Of a stretch of DNA of 64,000 bases, positions 34,242 to 46,771 are shown one piece after another; the stretch's first letter is position 1; every line of letters begins with the position of its first letter. The stretch comes from Hirsutella rhossiliensis (taxonomy: Eukaryota > Ascomycota > Sordariomycetes > Hypocreales > Ophiocordycipitaceae), in the NCBI RefSeq assembly GCF_020360975.1, contig NW_025408668.1, positions 6,696,001 through 6,760,000 on the forward strand. Direction: 5' to 3'. The translations under genes and the position numbers were made by a program. The notes beneath the pieces were generated by a model. The model was not told the origin of the DNA. It made no database searches and saw only the letters and a program-made list of their open reading frames with translations.

Positions 34242-37200
34242 ATGGCGTCAAAGCGAAAGGCGTCTGCGATGCACGCCACGGTGGCGGAAGAGCCCGTCGA
34301 TCCGTCCGATGAGCTCATGTTTCTCTGCCTCGGAGGAGGCAACGAAGTCGGGCGGTCATGCCACATCGTACAGTACAAGGGCAAGACGGTCATGGTTAGT
34401 AGCCACCGTCTCTCTGCTTCTTCAGGTGCTGACCGACACATATATAGCTCGACGCCGGCCAGCATCCCGCCTACAATGGTCTTGCGGCGCTTCCGTTCTA
34501 CGACGACTTCGATCTCAGCACCGTCGACGTGCTGCTCATCAGCCAGTAAGTCACTTCCGCCTCCGTGTGCAAACACCCAAGCGGGCTGGACTGGGTCAAA
34601 GAGCTGGACGATACTGCTGTAATGGGACGGGGGCTTCTCCAATATGCACCGACATCTCTGCAGCCCCGTCGTGATGGTCACCTCGCGGAACCACCCAGTC
34701 TCTGCCTGTATGACAGATGAATACAATACCTGTTCCTGCTGTCGTTTCCGCTCTGCTGTTGGTGAAGCCGTCGCGTCTGTTCTGCAGATTACCACGTGTC
34801 CAGCTCCCCAGTCCAGCCTGACGTCGAGCATCAAGGAGCTGACGACGAGCCAACAGCTTTCACGTCGACCATGCGGCCTCGTTGCCATACGTCCTCTCCA
34901 AGACCAACTTCCGAGGCCGCGTCTTCATGACGCACCCTACCAAGGCCATCTATAAGTGGCTTATCCAAGACAGCGTCCGCGTCGGCAGCACCTCGTCCAA
35001 CGCGACGGCGCAGCCTGTCTACACGGAACAGGATCATCTCAACACCTTTCCCCAGATCGAGGCCATCGACTACCACACCACCCATACCATCTCATCCATA
35101 CGAATCACCCCTTATCCGGCCGGCCACGTCTTGGGAGCGGCCATGTTTCTCATCGAGATTGCCGGCCTCAACATCTTTTTCACCGGCGACTACTCGCGCG
35201 AGCAGGACAGACACCTAGTTTCTGCCGAGGTTCCCAAAGGCGTCAAGATTGACGTCCTCATCACCGAGTCCACGTACGGCATCGCGTCCCACGTGCCTCG
35301 CCTGGAGCGCGAACAGGCTCTCATGAAGTCCATCACTGGAATTCTTAACCGAGGCGGCCGCGCCCTCCTGCCGGTGTTTGCGCTCGGGCGAGCGCAGGAG
35401 CTGCTCCTCATCTTGGACGAGTACTGGGGCAAGCATCCCGAGTACCAGCGGTTCCCCATCTACTATGCCAGCAACCTGGCGAGGAAGTGCATGATTGTAT
35501 ATCAGACTTACGTCGGCGCCATGAACGATAACATCAAGCGCCTCTTTCGCGAGCGCATGGCTGAGGCCGAGGCGACGGGCGACGGAGCCGGCAAGGGCGG
35601 GCCCTGGGACTTCAAGTACATCCGGTCCCTCAAGAACCTCGATCGCTTCGACGACGTCGGTGGCTGCGTCATGCTCGCAAGTCCCGGCATGCTGCAGAGC
35701 GGCGTCAGCAGAGAGCTGTTTGAGCGATGGGCGCCGAGCGAAAAGAACGGCGTCATCATCACCGGCTACAGCGTCGAGGGCACCATGGCCAGGCAGATTA
35801 TGCACGAGCCGGACCAGATCCAGGCCGTCATGTCACGCAACACGGCGGGGGCTCGCAGGGCGCCCGGCGGCGACTCGGAGAAGGTGCTTATTCCGCGGCG
35901 ATGCAGTGTTGCCGAGTACTCATTTGCCGCGCACGTTGATGGCGTGGAGAACCGCGAGTTCATTGAGGAAGTCTCGGCTCCGGTCGTGGTATGTCATGTT
36001 TCTCTATTACCCCTGGCTTTCTCCATGCAGGCTAACGCGGTGGCTTGATAGATTCTTGTTCACGGCGAGCAGCATAACATGATGCGTCTCAAGTCCAAGC
36101 TCCTGTCCCTCAATGCAAACAAAACAGCAAAAGTAAAGGTCTACTCCCCGCGCAACTGCGAGGAACTACGTATCCCCTTCAAGGCCGACAAGACGGCAAA
36201 GGTGGTCGGCAAGCTGGCCGCCGCCCCGCCGCCGGTCCAAAACGCCACCGATTCGGCCGACGCGCCCCTCGTCACCGGCGTGCTCGTGCAAAACGACTTC
36301 AAGCTCTCTCTCATGGCCCCGGAGGACCTGCGCGAGTACGCTGGCCTCAACACCACCACCATCATGTGCAAGCAGCGCTTGAGGCTCAGCGCCGCGGGTA
36401 TCGACCTCATCAGGTGGGCGCTCGAGGGGACCTTTGGAGCCGTCGAAGAGCTCCCCGAGATGCGCAATCTCAGTGGCTGCAACGCGGCCAACGGCGACAC
36501 GGGCGACAAGATCATGGAGGACGCAGAGGGGAAGGACGAGGAAAAGCAAGAGGAACAGACGGAAGAGGTGGAAGCGGACGCGAAAAAGAGGGCGGTGGAA
36601 GCGGTCGACGATGAAGTCTCGTCCCTCGTCGCCGCGTATCTCGTCATGGGCTGCATCGCCGTCCGGTACCGCACCAACGGCGAGGTGGAGCTCGAGTGGG
36701 AAGGCAACATGCTCAACGACAGCATCGCGGACTCGGTCATGGCCGTCCTCTTCTCCGTCGAGAGCTCCCCGGCCGCCGTCAAGCGCTCCTCGACCAACAG
36801 CAAACACACGCACGAGCACGGCCCCGCCGCGCCCACCGGCCGCAACCCGCACGCAAACTGCCCGCCCGCCGAGCGCCTCGAGCGCCTCTTCTGGTTCCTC
36901 GAGGCCCAGTTTGGCGCCGACAACGTCTCCCCCGTCGACACGCCCAAGCTGCCACCCGCCGCCGACGACAACGACAGCATCGGCCCGAAGAAGGAGGAGG
37001 ATGGCGGCGACGACGACACCAAGATGGTGCACGAGGATGGGGATGCTGCTGCCGCTGCGGCAGAGGGCAACGACCCCGCCGGCGAGGAGGCCGCGCTGCA
37101 GGAGAGGCGCAGCAAGGAGATTGAGCGCCTGCACAAGATTGGCATACCCGTTCCCGGCGTGCGCATCAAGGTCGACAAGATGGTCGCCACCGTCTGGCTC

Positions 37201-37299
37201 GAGGACCTGGAAATCGAGTGTAACAACAAGGTGTTTGCAGATCGTGTCAGGGCCGTCATGGAGCGGGCTGTCGAAGTCACGGCTCCGCTCTGGGCCTGA
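34242..37299 (+). CDS. YSH1: mRNA 3'-end endonuclease Ysh1/CPSF73
   Basis: Four exons (34242-34394, 34448-34545, 34857-35988, 36052-37299) give 876 aa. The metallo-beta-lactamase fold is clear: [11 protein letters not shown], the zinc-binding HFHVDH at residues 84-89, then [12 protein letters not shown] and [10 protein letters not shown]. The beta-CASP domain carries [38 protein letters not shown] and [12 protein letters not shown]; the motif C region [16 protein letters not shown] spans the last junction. It is the endonuclease of the cleavage and polyadenylation factor, cutting pre-mRNA before poly(A) addition in the nucleus. The C-terminal half has two acidic/Lys-rich low-complexity inserts. 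Intron 2 is 311 bases, five times its neighbours, and splits the first catalytic His codon. The other introns are 53 and 63 bases. Confidence 0.96.
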
Positions 37300-37548
37300 T
37301 CCGTCGGTGTTGGGGCAACGGGACATGAAGGAAGGGGGGAGGCAGTAGCCAAAATATTGTCATACGAGGCCAATGATCCAACGCCGCCCGTCCTTCGACC
37401 AGGTTATGTCATTCAGAGGGGGGATGCCTATACTGAGCTTGGACAAGGTAGTCTAGGATGTAGTGAGCTTATGATACAAAGGAGCTAGCTTTAGCTACTT
37501 GCTCTACGCAACGAAACCACGGAAGCAAAACGTCTCAGACGAGCGCAA

Positions 37549-40361
37549 TCATCCCAAGTACTCCTTCAAGTCCTCCGACTCTTCTAGTAGAGTGTTGAAC
37601 GAGAACGGCGCAAAGGGCCATCCAGCAAACTCGGCAAACTTGGAAAAAGACTCGACCCAGGCCAACCTGAGGGAGTGCAGCATAGCGCTGGTACCCTCCA
37701 TGCCGACCAAAATGGCTATGGCTGTCGCATCCGTCAGTCTCCGAGCCAGGGCATGGGGGGCAGGGCGGTTGAACTTACTGAGGAAAAACCACAAGTAGAA
37801 GCACACCACAATCATGATGACGCCGACGGCGCCCTGCATCTTCAGCGATGGACCCAGAGTCATGTCCCAGAGCACGACGCTGAGTTGCTGATGGGCGAGC
37901 GAGAGAGCCCAGAGACGCAGATACGACGCCGTGTGGGAAACGCAGTTGAGACAGAATTCTGCAAAAGGTCAGTATCCAACAGACACCGCGTCTTTCGCCG
38001 CCTCCACCTACCAATGGTGTGGATGACCTGATGAATCATCACCTCGCCAAAGTCAAATTCCTCGTGCTCGTCGTCGATGTTTTGCGAGATCATAGCCACG
38101 CCCTCTCCATCTTCGTCGATGCTGTGGCCGTGCCTGTTCACAGGAGCCTCGTCTTCATCGTCGCCATCCAGTGCGCTAACCCGAGACGTTTCCCCTATGC
38201 CACGATATCCCTTGGCACGAGCACGGTTGTGTTCCCAGCGGAGGTAAAAGGGTTTGAGGAAAAGCAGGATCGGGACCTGTACAAAGGCCAACAGCAGCAG
38301 AACAACCTGTACCGGCGCCTGACCCGGGTAGAGCTGAGCATCCAAAGTTCCTGGCTGGAGGAACATGTATATGAGCATGTTGAGGAGACCGGGAGGCGCT
38401 GCAAGGACTTCCTTCTTCTCCAAATCGATCCACTGAACAGACCACTTGTAGATGATGCAGATGACGAGGTATCCGAAGATGGACTGGAAGAAGATCATTC
38501 CAGGGACGAAGTTGCCCCATATGTCGATGGGCTTCTTGAAGTGCCGGGCGTTGATGTACGAGAAGCACAGCGAGTAGGTCATGTGAGCCCAGCCAAGGAT
38601 GATGCTCATCTTCATCTTGTAGCTGTTGTTGAAAAGAAGATCATTGTCGGTCCCGTGCCAGGCCCAGTCTATGCCAAAGGGGTAGCGGTAGCCACCGGTG
38701 TTCAGCACGGCGTCGACAGACTGGCCCTCTTGCCAACCTTCTGGCTTCTTGTACTCCCAAGCACTGGAGAAAAGCGTCATCGACTTTGAGAAGGCGTCGT
38801 TGTAGATGAGGCCGGTAAAGATCGAGAAGACAGCCATGACCAAGGCAATGTATCGGCCGTAGAAGATCATGGCAAACAACTCGAACGACACCTTCTTGAG
38901 CGACTTTTCCCAGTAGATCATGGCCAGCGCGGCCGACAGCATGATGACAGCGTGACCGAAATCACCAAACATGACAGCGAAGAGGAACGGAAAGGTGACA
39001 ATGACGGGCATTGCCGGGTTGACCTCTTGGTACGTGGCAGTGCCGTATGCATTGACGATGGTCTGGAAGCCCTCAGTGAACTTGTTGGTTTTGAGATAGG
39101 TCGGTGGCTTCTTGTTGGAGCGGATTTCGTTGATGATCGACGGGACGGAAAGACCAGCTCGGTTGGTGACATCCTGGAGAGTCGATCGGATGAGCGGTAA
39201 GTCATTCGTGGGGCACCATGCCTCTGCAATGAGGGTTCGTCGAGCTCGATCATAAGAGAACAGGTTGAGAGAGCCGTAAACAGCCTTTTCCTTGGCAATC
39301 AAGACCATCCAAGCAGACAAGGACTGAGAAATCTGGTTGAGCTCCGCCTCGAGCGTGGTCTGGGTGTTGCGCAGGACATTCTGCACGTCCTCGAGTCGGT
39401 TGTTGACTTCATGGATCTGATCGCGTCTCAAGTCGCTATTCTCATCGACATTGTAGACCTCGGCACCCATAGACTCTGAAATCTTGCGAATCTTGGCAAG
39501 GATTTCCTTGCCGTGGGCGAAGATGACGAAAACGTTCTTGTTGACAGCCACGTTGTTGGTAGGATCAATCAAGGGCTCCGGGATCTCGGATTGATTCATG
39601 TACAAATTTCCACGAAGCGTTCGCCACAGGATACGCTCAAAGGCAGCGACGCGGTCTCGAGCGATGACGCCGGCAACGAACCCGATGTTCATGCCCGAGA
39701 AGGATCGCTCCACCTCGGGCGCCGTGTTGTGCTGCTCAATGTCGGAGAGTAGAGGGGCATCGTCGTTGTCGGTGGAGGCTCGGATCTCTTCCACATTGCC
39801 GTGGGCGCGGTCGAAGAAACTGCCGGCCTCGCGCAAGACCCAACGCCATTCGGTGAGATCGCCTTCGCGCTTTTTGAGCGTTTCGTAGCTGTCGTTAAGA
39901 GCCGAGATTCGCTGTTCTAGCTTCTGGCTTCGCTCAGCCAGCTCATCGATCTCCGATGTTGAGGGAGAGGCGAGGCGCTCGGTGTCGAGATCAAGCTTTC
40001 GAAGATTGATTCCGGCCTTGTCCATCTGACCGTAGAAATAGCCTGATATATTTAGATAAGCTTTCCCATCGCGGCTCTCGGGGCAACGTACGAAGCTGTC
40101 TCTCCACGTTGTCCAGGCGCCGGATTTCTTGGGTGTAGGTTCGCTGGAAAGCGCTGACATCTTCGTTCAACTAATGAACACAATGCATTAGTCTTGGCGA
40201 TGGATGGCTGATCGAGGCGGTGGAGCGCTTACGTCTCGAAACTGACACAGCCCAAGCTCTCCGAGAGCAGTGACGACCTCACGACCGATCTCGTTGGAGA
40301 CATACAGCTGCACCATGCTCATTTCCGCCGAGCGGAACGGCGTGTCCTGTTTGGAAGCCAT
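37549..40361 (-). CDS. VPH1: V-type proton ATPase subunit a (Vph1/Stv1 family)
   Basis: Five exons (40361-40233, 40170-40092, 40042-38012, 37958-37779, 37721-37549) give 863 aa. Introns are 62, 49, 53 and 57 bases. N-terminal [40 protein letters not shown] and a cytosolic half with coiled coils ([19 protein letters not shown]). The membrane half has about eight segments, including [20 protein letters not shown] and the stretch [20 protein letters not shown] containing Arg761, the residue equivalent to the essential proton-transfer Arg of yeast Vph1. It ends [17 protein letters not shown]...EDLKEYLG. Subunit a forms the proton half-channels of the vacuolar ATPase. The single gene here cannot be assigned to vacuolar or Golgi isoform by sequence alone. 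Confidence 0.96.
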
Positions 40362-41009
40362 GGCGGTGCGGCTCGGGCGCCAGGTGTGACTGAGTGCAGG
40401 CGGATGGCGTAGGGTGAAGCTCGTCGAGGAGCAAAGGAGGTCTTCAAACTGGCGTTACGTCGCGGAAGCGGACGTCCCTTGTCACACCGGACCAAGGTTA
40501 TTCCGAGTCTCAGGCAGTCACATGACTTGGTGTAAACACGTCAAGCCACGCAAGTCACGGCCCTTGCGGCATGGCTCCATTCCGAGGCGCGCCTGCCACG
40601 CAGACCTCGTGGTTCAGGTATGGGGATGAATGACTTTATTAAAGAGGCTCATTTGATCTCACCAACTACTCCCGAGAGCAGGCGGAAATTCATGTGCCTT
40701 AAGAACGAACTTTACGATCCAAGCAGCATGCGGCATAAGGCCCGCTGGCGGCTTAATCCTTTATGCTCCGTCACAGATCCAGTTTCGTCAGGAGGAAGAG
40801 ACATGGTTTGACTTATTTTGAACGTATCCGATTTAACATTCTGCAGTACAATGTGTGCAAGTGACACTTTTTTTCTTGATGTTTCTGCCCCGAGTTGACT
40901 CGGGGTTTGGATGCAACAGTTGCATCTCGTGGTATCTAACAACCCCAAACACCATGCGAAAAGCGAGTCGAGAGGTGCCGTTTGCCCATGCCGTTTCGTA
41001 AACAGAACG
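40362..41009. promoter_or_regulatory. Upstream region of the V-ATPase subunit a gene
   Basis: No gene. GTCACATGAC at 40517-40526, about 156 bases upstream of the start codon, is an E-box-like decamer. TGTAAACA follows at 40530-40537. The distal half is the 3' flank of the F-box gene. Confidence 0.35.
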
Positions 41010-43011
41010 TCAGAGTCGCCTGCCAAACATAAAAGATCCATACATGCCGCCCACCTCTGCAGCAGCAACTGGAACTTTCCTCATCCCCCAGCTCTCTGCA
41101 CCCATTTTCCACCATCGCCGCTGGTGCTCCGTCGGCACATCGCGGCCGGGCTTGCGGACAAGCCAGTATCGGCTGCCAAACTCGCTAGTCGTCCATCCGA
41201 CCTTGTCAAGGTTTCTATTCAGCTTGGCCGCCCTCTCGTAGGCGCGCTCCTCAATCTCGATGACGCAGAGCGGGGTTGAGGCCGAAGCCAGCAGCGCACT
41301 GGCGCTTCCGATGATGGTGTCAATCTCCGAGATGTCCAGGTAACGGAGGTTATGCGTCAAGAAACCGTCGTCTTGCTTAAAGATGCGGTGGATGTCGTTC
41401 ATGTCTAGCCCACGGCCGACAGCCAGCTCTTCCAGAGTCTGGCTGAGGCGGATGAGCTGGGGAACGTGAGAAGCGTCCATTCGGCTTCCCCTCAGACTGA
41501 GAGATTTTAACGTCGCCGGGAGTTGCGGCAGCAGAATGTCCACATCTTCCCTGCCGAGCAAGAGGTGGTTGTTCGATTCGGTTGCGAGGCTGAGAAACAC
41601 CAAAGTCTCCGTCACCGCCGGGTGCGTAGCAATGAACTTGACCACCACCTCGGAAGAGAGTTCCTTACACTTTGCGAGGTTCAGATGTGTCAACCTGGCA
41701 GTGGTGGGAATCATCTCCAAGGCCTCGTCCGAGATTCGCGTACCCGCGACATCCAGGTGCGTGAGGCGACCGAGGCGAGGGAGAATGGTCTCGAAGACGG
41801 TAGACGGAAGGCTCAGGCACTTGTGAAAGGAGAGCTTGGTGATGGAAAGCGTCGCGGGCCAAGGCACATCGAGAACGGTCTTGAACGAGTTTCTGAAGGC
41901 GGCGGACGAGCATGCGCAAAAGTCCAGCGCCTGCAGCTGGGGCATGTCAAACAGTAGCTTCTGGAGGACGGCGGGACCGAGATCGTCGTCGATGTACTCT
42001 TGGGCGAGGAATTCCTGGAGGTAAGGGGTGAGCTCCAGGCATTGGGCGAGGGTCTCGGTCGTCAGGTTTTGGGTCTGGGCCCTCTCGCTCGCGGTGGAGA
42101 AGATCATGGAAGGGTTGAAATGACTGAAGTCCAGGCGCCTGACAATGGTGGCGAGCGCCGGATACTGGTTGATGGTAGTGAGGAACTTGCGGAAGATGCG
42201 CGAGTGAGGGATCGTGATGTGTCGGTAGAGGGTGTTGAGGGTCGCGGCGTGCATGGCTCGAGAGGCCAAGAGGAGGGCCATCAAGTCGGCATTGCGGGTG
42301 GTGAGCCCATTGGGTGGAATTTCAACCACCAGCAGATCGATAATGGCACCTGGACAAAAGAGTTAGCGTTCCCGGTCCCCCGTTGGACAACGAAGCATTT
42401 CGCCACGTACCTAGAACCTCGTTTGGAAGCGTCTCGAGCGGAGACTGCCCTCTCGGGTAGCTGCCCGGCTGCTTCTTGGGCACGGGAGCGGGCGAATCAT
42501 CCCAGGCCATGTGCAGCTTGTGCAGATCCTCACAGCTTCGGCTGGCCCGTTTTCCCTTGATGGAGATTTGCTTCCAGCCCTTAAAGCTATCCGGGGGAAA
42601 CCAGAATCCATGCAGTCTGCTGTGGGGGTGCGTGACGGGGGGTTGAAAGGAGAGCTGGGGGATGTCGTTGGAAGGCGACTCGTCGAAGACGTCCTCGGGA
42701 GCCTCGAGGTAGGAGGAGACCTTGGAGCGGGTAAAGGTCTGGGCGAGGCCATCGTCGTTTTCTCGGACAGAGGAGAAGGAGGATCGCGAGCCTGTATCGG
42801 AGGGAGAAAGAGCCCGGGCCATACTGGATTTGAAAATAGACGTGTCGAAGTCGGACACCCGGCGGGGCCCGGCTTCGCTGGGAGCGGCCATGTAATGAGG
42901 CGGGCTCGAGTTGCGGCGTGCGAAGGCTCGTACGGTTGGAAAGGGTTGCTGAGGGGCGAGGGTGTCGCTCTTGGACGACCAGGCCCTGCTGTGGCAGCCG
43001 CGAGGAACCAA
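41010..43011 (-). CDS. F-box protein with leucine-rich repeats
   Basis: Exons 43011-42411 and 42349-41010, with a 61-base intron (GTACGT...CAG, phase 1), give 646 aa. The F-box spans the junction: SPLETLPNEVLGAIIDLLVV followed by NADLMALLLASRAMHAATLNTLYRHI, residues ~190-245. Then come irregular leucine-rich repeats (LQALDFCACSS, LTHLDVAGTRISDEALEMI, LTHLNLAKCKELSSEVV, LKSLSLRGSRMDASHV, LRYLDISE). The first 185 residues are Ser/Pro-rich. This is the build of a substrate receptor for SCF ubiquitin ligases, with Skp1 bound by the F-box. The target is unknown. The C-terminus (YWLVRKPGRDVPTEHQRRWW) looks conserved among filamentous fungi. An alternative start at 42891 would remove 40 residues. 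Confidence 0.8.
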
Positions 43012-43954
43012 GGTTGGGAGTCTGCGTAGTCTCAGGCGATCGAGGGCCTTGACGCAGCAGCAGCGGAGAGATGAGGCAGTGCAGGATTCAGCGATTCAGC
43101 GAGTCATGGAGTTGACGAGAAAAAGAAGAGGCTGCGGCGGGAGCGGGGAAGGAGGGACGATGGGCTGTTCCGAGAAAAATATTGTAGGTTTGGAAGGAGG
43201 AGCGCAAGGTGGGAAGACGAAGGCTTCTTTGGCTGTCGGTCGCGAATTTTAGGTTATAAGACGCCCAATGCAAGACATTTGGAGACACAGCGACACCCAG
43301 GGGTCGGCCGCACTGGCGGGAACGTGTTGCATGTATGCATAAGTACCCTTCTCAAGTACATGGGCGCGCCCCGGTATGGCGGGGGATGGATTGAGTAATA
43401 GAAATCCAAAGGCTGGCCTGCGAAGACGTCAGGTGAGCGCGCTAGTTTTTTCTTCTTTTCCTCCCCGGCTCCATTTTTACCTGCTGCCTGTTCGTTCCTC
43501 TGCCTTCTCTCCGCGTCCGTCTGCTTTGTCCATTTGGTTGTCTGCCGGTGCAGTGCTGAGCAGGCAGGGTTCGACAGATGCTCTGTCGAAGACGAGGGGG
43601 AAAAAAAGCACAAGCCGCAGCTTACTAGAGCGTCACCCTGGCTGCCTGCCGCAAGAAGTACAGTACTGTAGGTGCGCTGAGGCATCTACCGAACGCCACG
43701 CTCCGTTGTACCGGTACGAAGCTGTACAGGACACGCGAGACCCTGGCCGGTATCGCTGAAAGAGGCATGCGACTCACATTTCTGCGGCTTCGGTTTACAC
43801 GCGGACATAATGTACAGTACGCATACTTTAGCACACACGACATCCTTTTGCCATGGGCGACGCCCCCTTGGTTGTAGGGGCCCAACTCGCCTCCTCGCCA
43901 CGAACGGCAGCAGCATTCATGTCCCGTCACACCGCAACCTCGTACATGGCAAAA

Positions 43955-43986
43955 TACCTACCTACCTACTACCTACCTTTAGGTAG
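43955..43986. repeat. TACC(T)A tract
   Basis: Irregular tandem TACC/TACCTA units ending in TTTAGGTAG, of the same word family as the inverted repeat at 847-901. Confidence 0.8.
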
Positions 43987-44633
43987 ACACGTGGATGGGG
44001 ATGAGTGCAGCATCTTTTGGTGGTGCGGAGACGATGGTGACACGGGGCGCACGGGGCCAGAGAAGAGAAGAGGCAGGCAGAGACGGACTGCAGACTCCGC
44101 CGGTCAAACCCCTTTCTCTGCTGCCGTCGAGGCCGTCGCGTTGTGTCGCAAAGGCCAGCGGTGCATGTTGTATGTAAGAATGTGGTAATGGAAACTCGGG
44201 TCTCTGCAATGCCTCTCTAGCGCCTTGCCTGGCCCTCGAGAACCCCTTGCCCTGGTAGGACCATGATTTCTTCTTCAAATCCCTGCAGCTCCACACGCGA
44301 GGTACAGTAATTACATGATGGACCTGGCTTGTCATGGTCAGGGACCCCCTGTCAAAGAAGCCAGGGTGCTCAACCCGCAGCAGCCACGTCGCCGCCGCTC
44401 AAGCAAGCAAGCGGCAAGCAAGCGGCAAGCAGCAAGCAGCAGCAACGCAGGTATTGCGGCCCGGCGAGAGTCAAACAAAAATGCAAGCATGGTTTGCTTA
44501 TAGTTGCCCGATGGTTTCATTCACCGCATTCGACGAACAAGCAGCCGCATCCGAGCGAGTCCGAGGCTCGCCCCCGCGGCAAGTTCTGGTTTCCGAGCAT
44601 CGCCGAAGCAGCCGAGAGCGGGCCAACGGGCCC

Positions 44634-44661
44634 CTCTTCCTCTTCCTCTTCCTCTCCCTCC
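44634..44661. repeat. Short TCTTCC tract
   Basis: Three to four copies of CTTCCT with imperfect continuation (CTCCCTCCTCATCCTC) in non-coding sequence. Confidence 0.75.
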
Positions 44662-45366
44662 TCATCCTCTATAGTAACTTGTTCTGGGATCCTACCCTTT
44701 CTTGGCCCTGTCTCCTTTGGCGACAGCCCGTCCGCCCGACAGCCGGCCGTCGTCTTGTTGGTCTCGTGCTACAAGTCTTGCCCTCGAGGCACGTTGGCTT
44801 GGTTGCTTTTGCCAGCAGAGACACTTACCCCATATTGTCTCTGCTAGTACCTGCGAGGATGCAACGTCCCCGCCCAACACGGCCAGTCACCAGTCAGTCC
44901 CCTTCCCAGCAGCCTGGATTCGCCGCTTCCCCCTGTGCTTCCCGGAACCCTGGTCTGGCCATGTGGTCTCGATGCTCAACAAGTACTAAACCAGCAGAGA
45001 GGTATGTACGGATACTGTACAGAAAGTACCTACATGCCCCGCTACGAAACTGCTCTTTAGTAGGTAAGTATTAGTGGGCCGCCGCGGAGAAGAGAACCGA
45101 GGCCAGCCGCCCTTTCCTCTTTAGTTCTGCTGTGTGTGCAACGGTCCGTTTCTTTGCCTGCACGTATTAATCGTATTAATACTGTACCTATGTACATGCC
45201 TCGCACGTCTATCTACCTACAGCACCCCTATTTCCATGACATTCCAATTCCCATCAGCTGAAAGAAGAACCTAAAAAAAAAAATGCATCTCCAAGAGCCT
45301 CATGAGCTCGCACCGCGCCGCGCCGCACCGCCAAGAACTCGGCCAACCGCCGACTCGCCATGGCGT

Positions 45367-45400
45367 GTCCCACGTCCCACGTCCCACGTCCCACGTCCCA
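45367..45400. repeat. Heptamer tandem repeat GTCCCAC
   Basis: Nearly five perfect copies of GTCCCAC (34 bases). The seven-base unit and lack of a surrounding gene argue against coding. Confidence 0.93.
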
Positions 45401-46771
45401 AACAAGGCGATGACTGTGCGTCGCTCGGAAACAAAGGTGCTCGTGACCTCGCAGCAAAGCCGTTTGATCCGACTTGCACGACCACCGACCTGCCTTGCAG
45501 CATCTCTTCCATGGATGCTGGGTGAGTCGCCCGCGTATCTCCTCGGACGCATCCCGCCGACGTCGGCGCAACCACATCCAGTACATCTGTACACTGCTGC
45601 TCACCGTCGTCGGCTGCAAAAGGTCGCCGGTGCTGTCACTCAGTCGTCGAGGCACACACGATCCGCTACGTCATCGTGCCGCGGCCCTGGTGAATAGGAA
45701 TCTGGCACTAGACATTTCCATCCGTCTTAGCCCAAAGCCTAGACTTTCGACGAGGCCCGGGGGCAGCCAATGCGGGTGCTGCCCATTACGTACGTACATT
45801 CAAAGCAAATGGCCATGCGTGTACTGTACGACGGGTGCAGATACCGTCTTGCCTCCATCTCTCTCCCCCTTTCTTTCATTCCTTCCTCCCTCACTCTTTT
45901 CCATGGGTGAGCGCGGGCGGACTGCAACCCTTTTTGGGCACAGCCCTCGAGTGCCATGAACACTCCGCCAATCCACGTCTGTCTGCACGGCTCCCCAGGG
46001 ACACATTTACATTAAAATAAGGTACATGCCGTGCTGTAGTGTATTGCCGAGGTAGGCAGGTCAAGGTGGGCGACGACGACATGGCAGATGCCAGCCGAGG
46101 AAAAGCACCTGCATCTTCTCCCTCTAGCAGAGCCCTGGCCCCCTTGACACTTCCATGAGCCACGAAAACGTACGCATACCGCGCTTTCGTCTTCCTGCTG
46201 CCTCTTCTGTATCTGTAGCTCCATAGTCCGCGGCAGGTATGTATACAGTACGAGACAGCCACCGTGCCTTGACAACTCACCCCCTCGACCCCATCGACAC
46301 CTATCATCGTCGACGAGGCGCCCATCTTGCCACCATTTTACATAATAACTTCCCACGGCGACTCTCTATTCGCGTCTACGGCGGCGACCAATATCGCCCG
46401 CTCATCAAGTTGGGATATTCTCCCCCCGAACGCCAAGCTTCCCGCCTGGCTGGTTGCAGACGCCCAAAATGTCCGATGCAATGCACCGCTGGATCCCATC
46501 CCTTTCCTTGGCTGTCCCTTCCCGGCACTGCGTCTTTTTGTACAGTGCATTGAATAGCAACCAGACAGCTTCGCATATCGACAGCCATGACAGCTTTTGC
46601 TGTCCCCGAAACCCCGTGTCCCATAGCAAAACGCCTCGTTGAGTTTCATGTACACAGCAGCCGAGTCCGGGTCAAAACACCATAGCGACATGCTGGCCTT
46701 GGCCAACGTTTCTCGCTTCGGCCCTGCCAGACTCAGCCACCCCTCCAACACGGCAGCCTGGGCCAGGCTGT

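Larger units (their letters stand above)
43012..46771. other. Gene-poor region
   Basis: No supported gene in 3.8 kb. Frames up to about 246 codons exist on the plus strand near 44330-45070 but are repeat-driven (CAAGCAAGCGG, CTTCCT) and lack family features. Dense TACCTA/GTACAG words occur at 43660-43690, 43955-43986 and 44990-45070. Confidence 0.6.

Noticed and set aside
36141..37373. 410- and 386-codon minus-strand frames
   Set aside because: Mirror images of the YSH1 C-terminal exon; Ser- or Val/Gly-rich with no family features.
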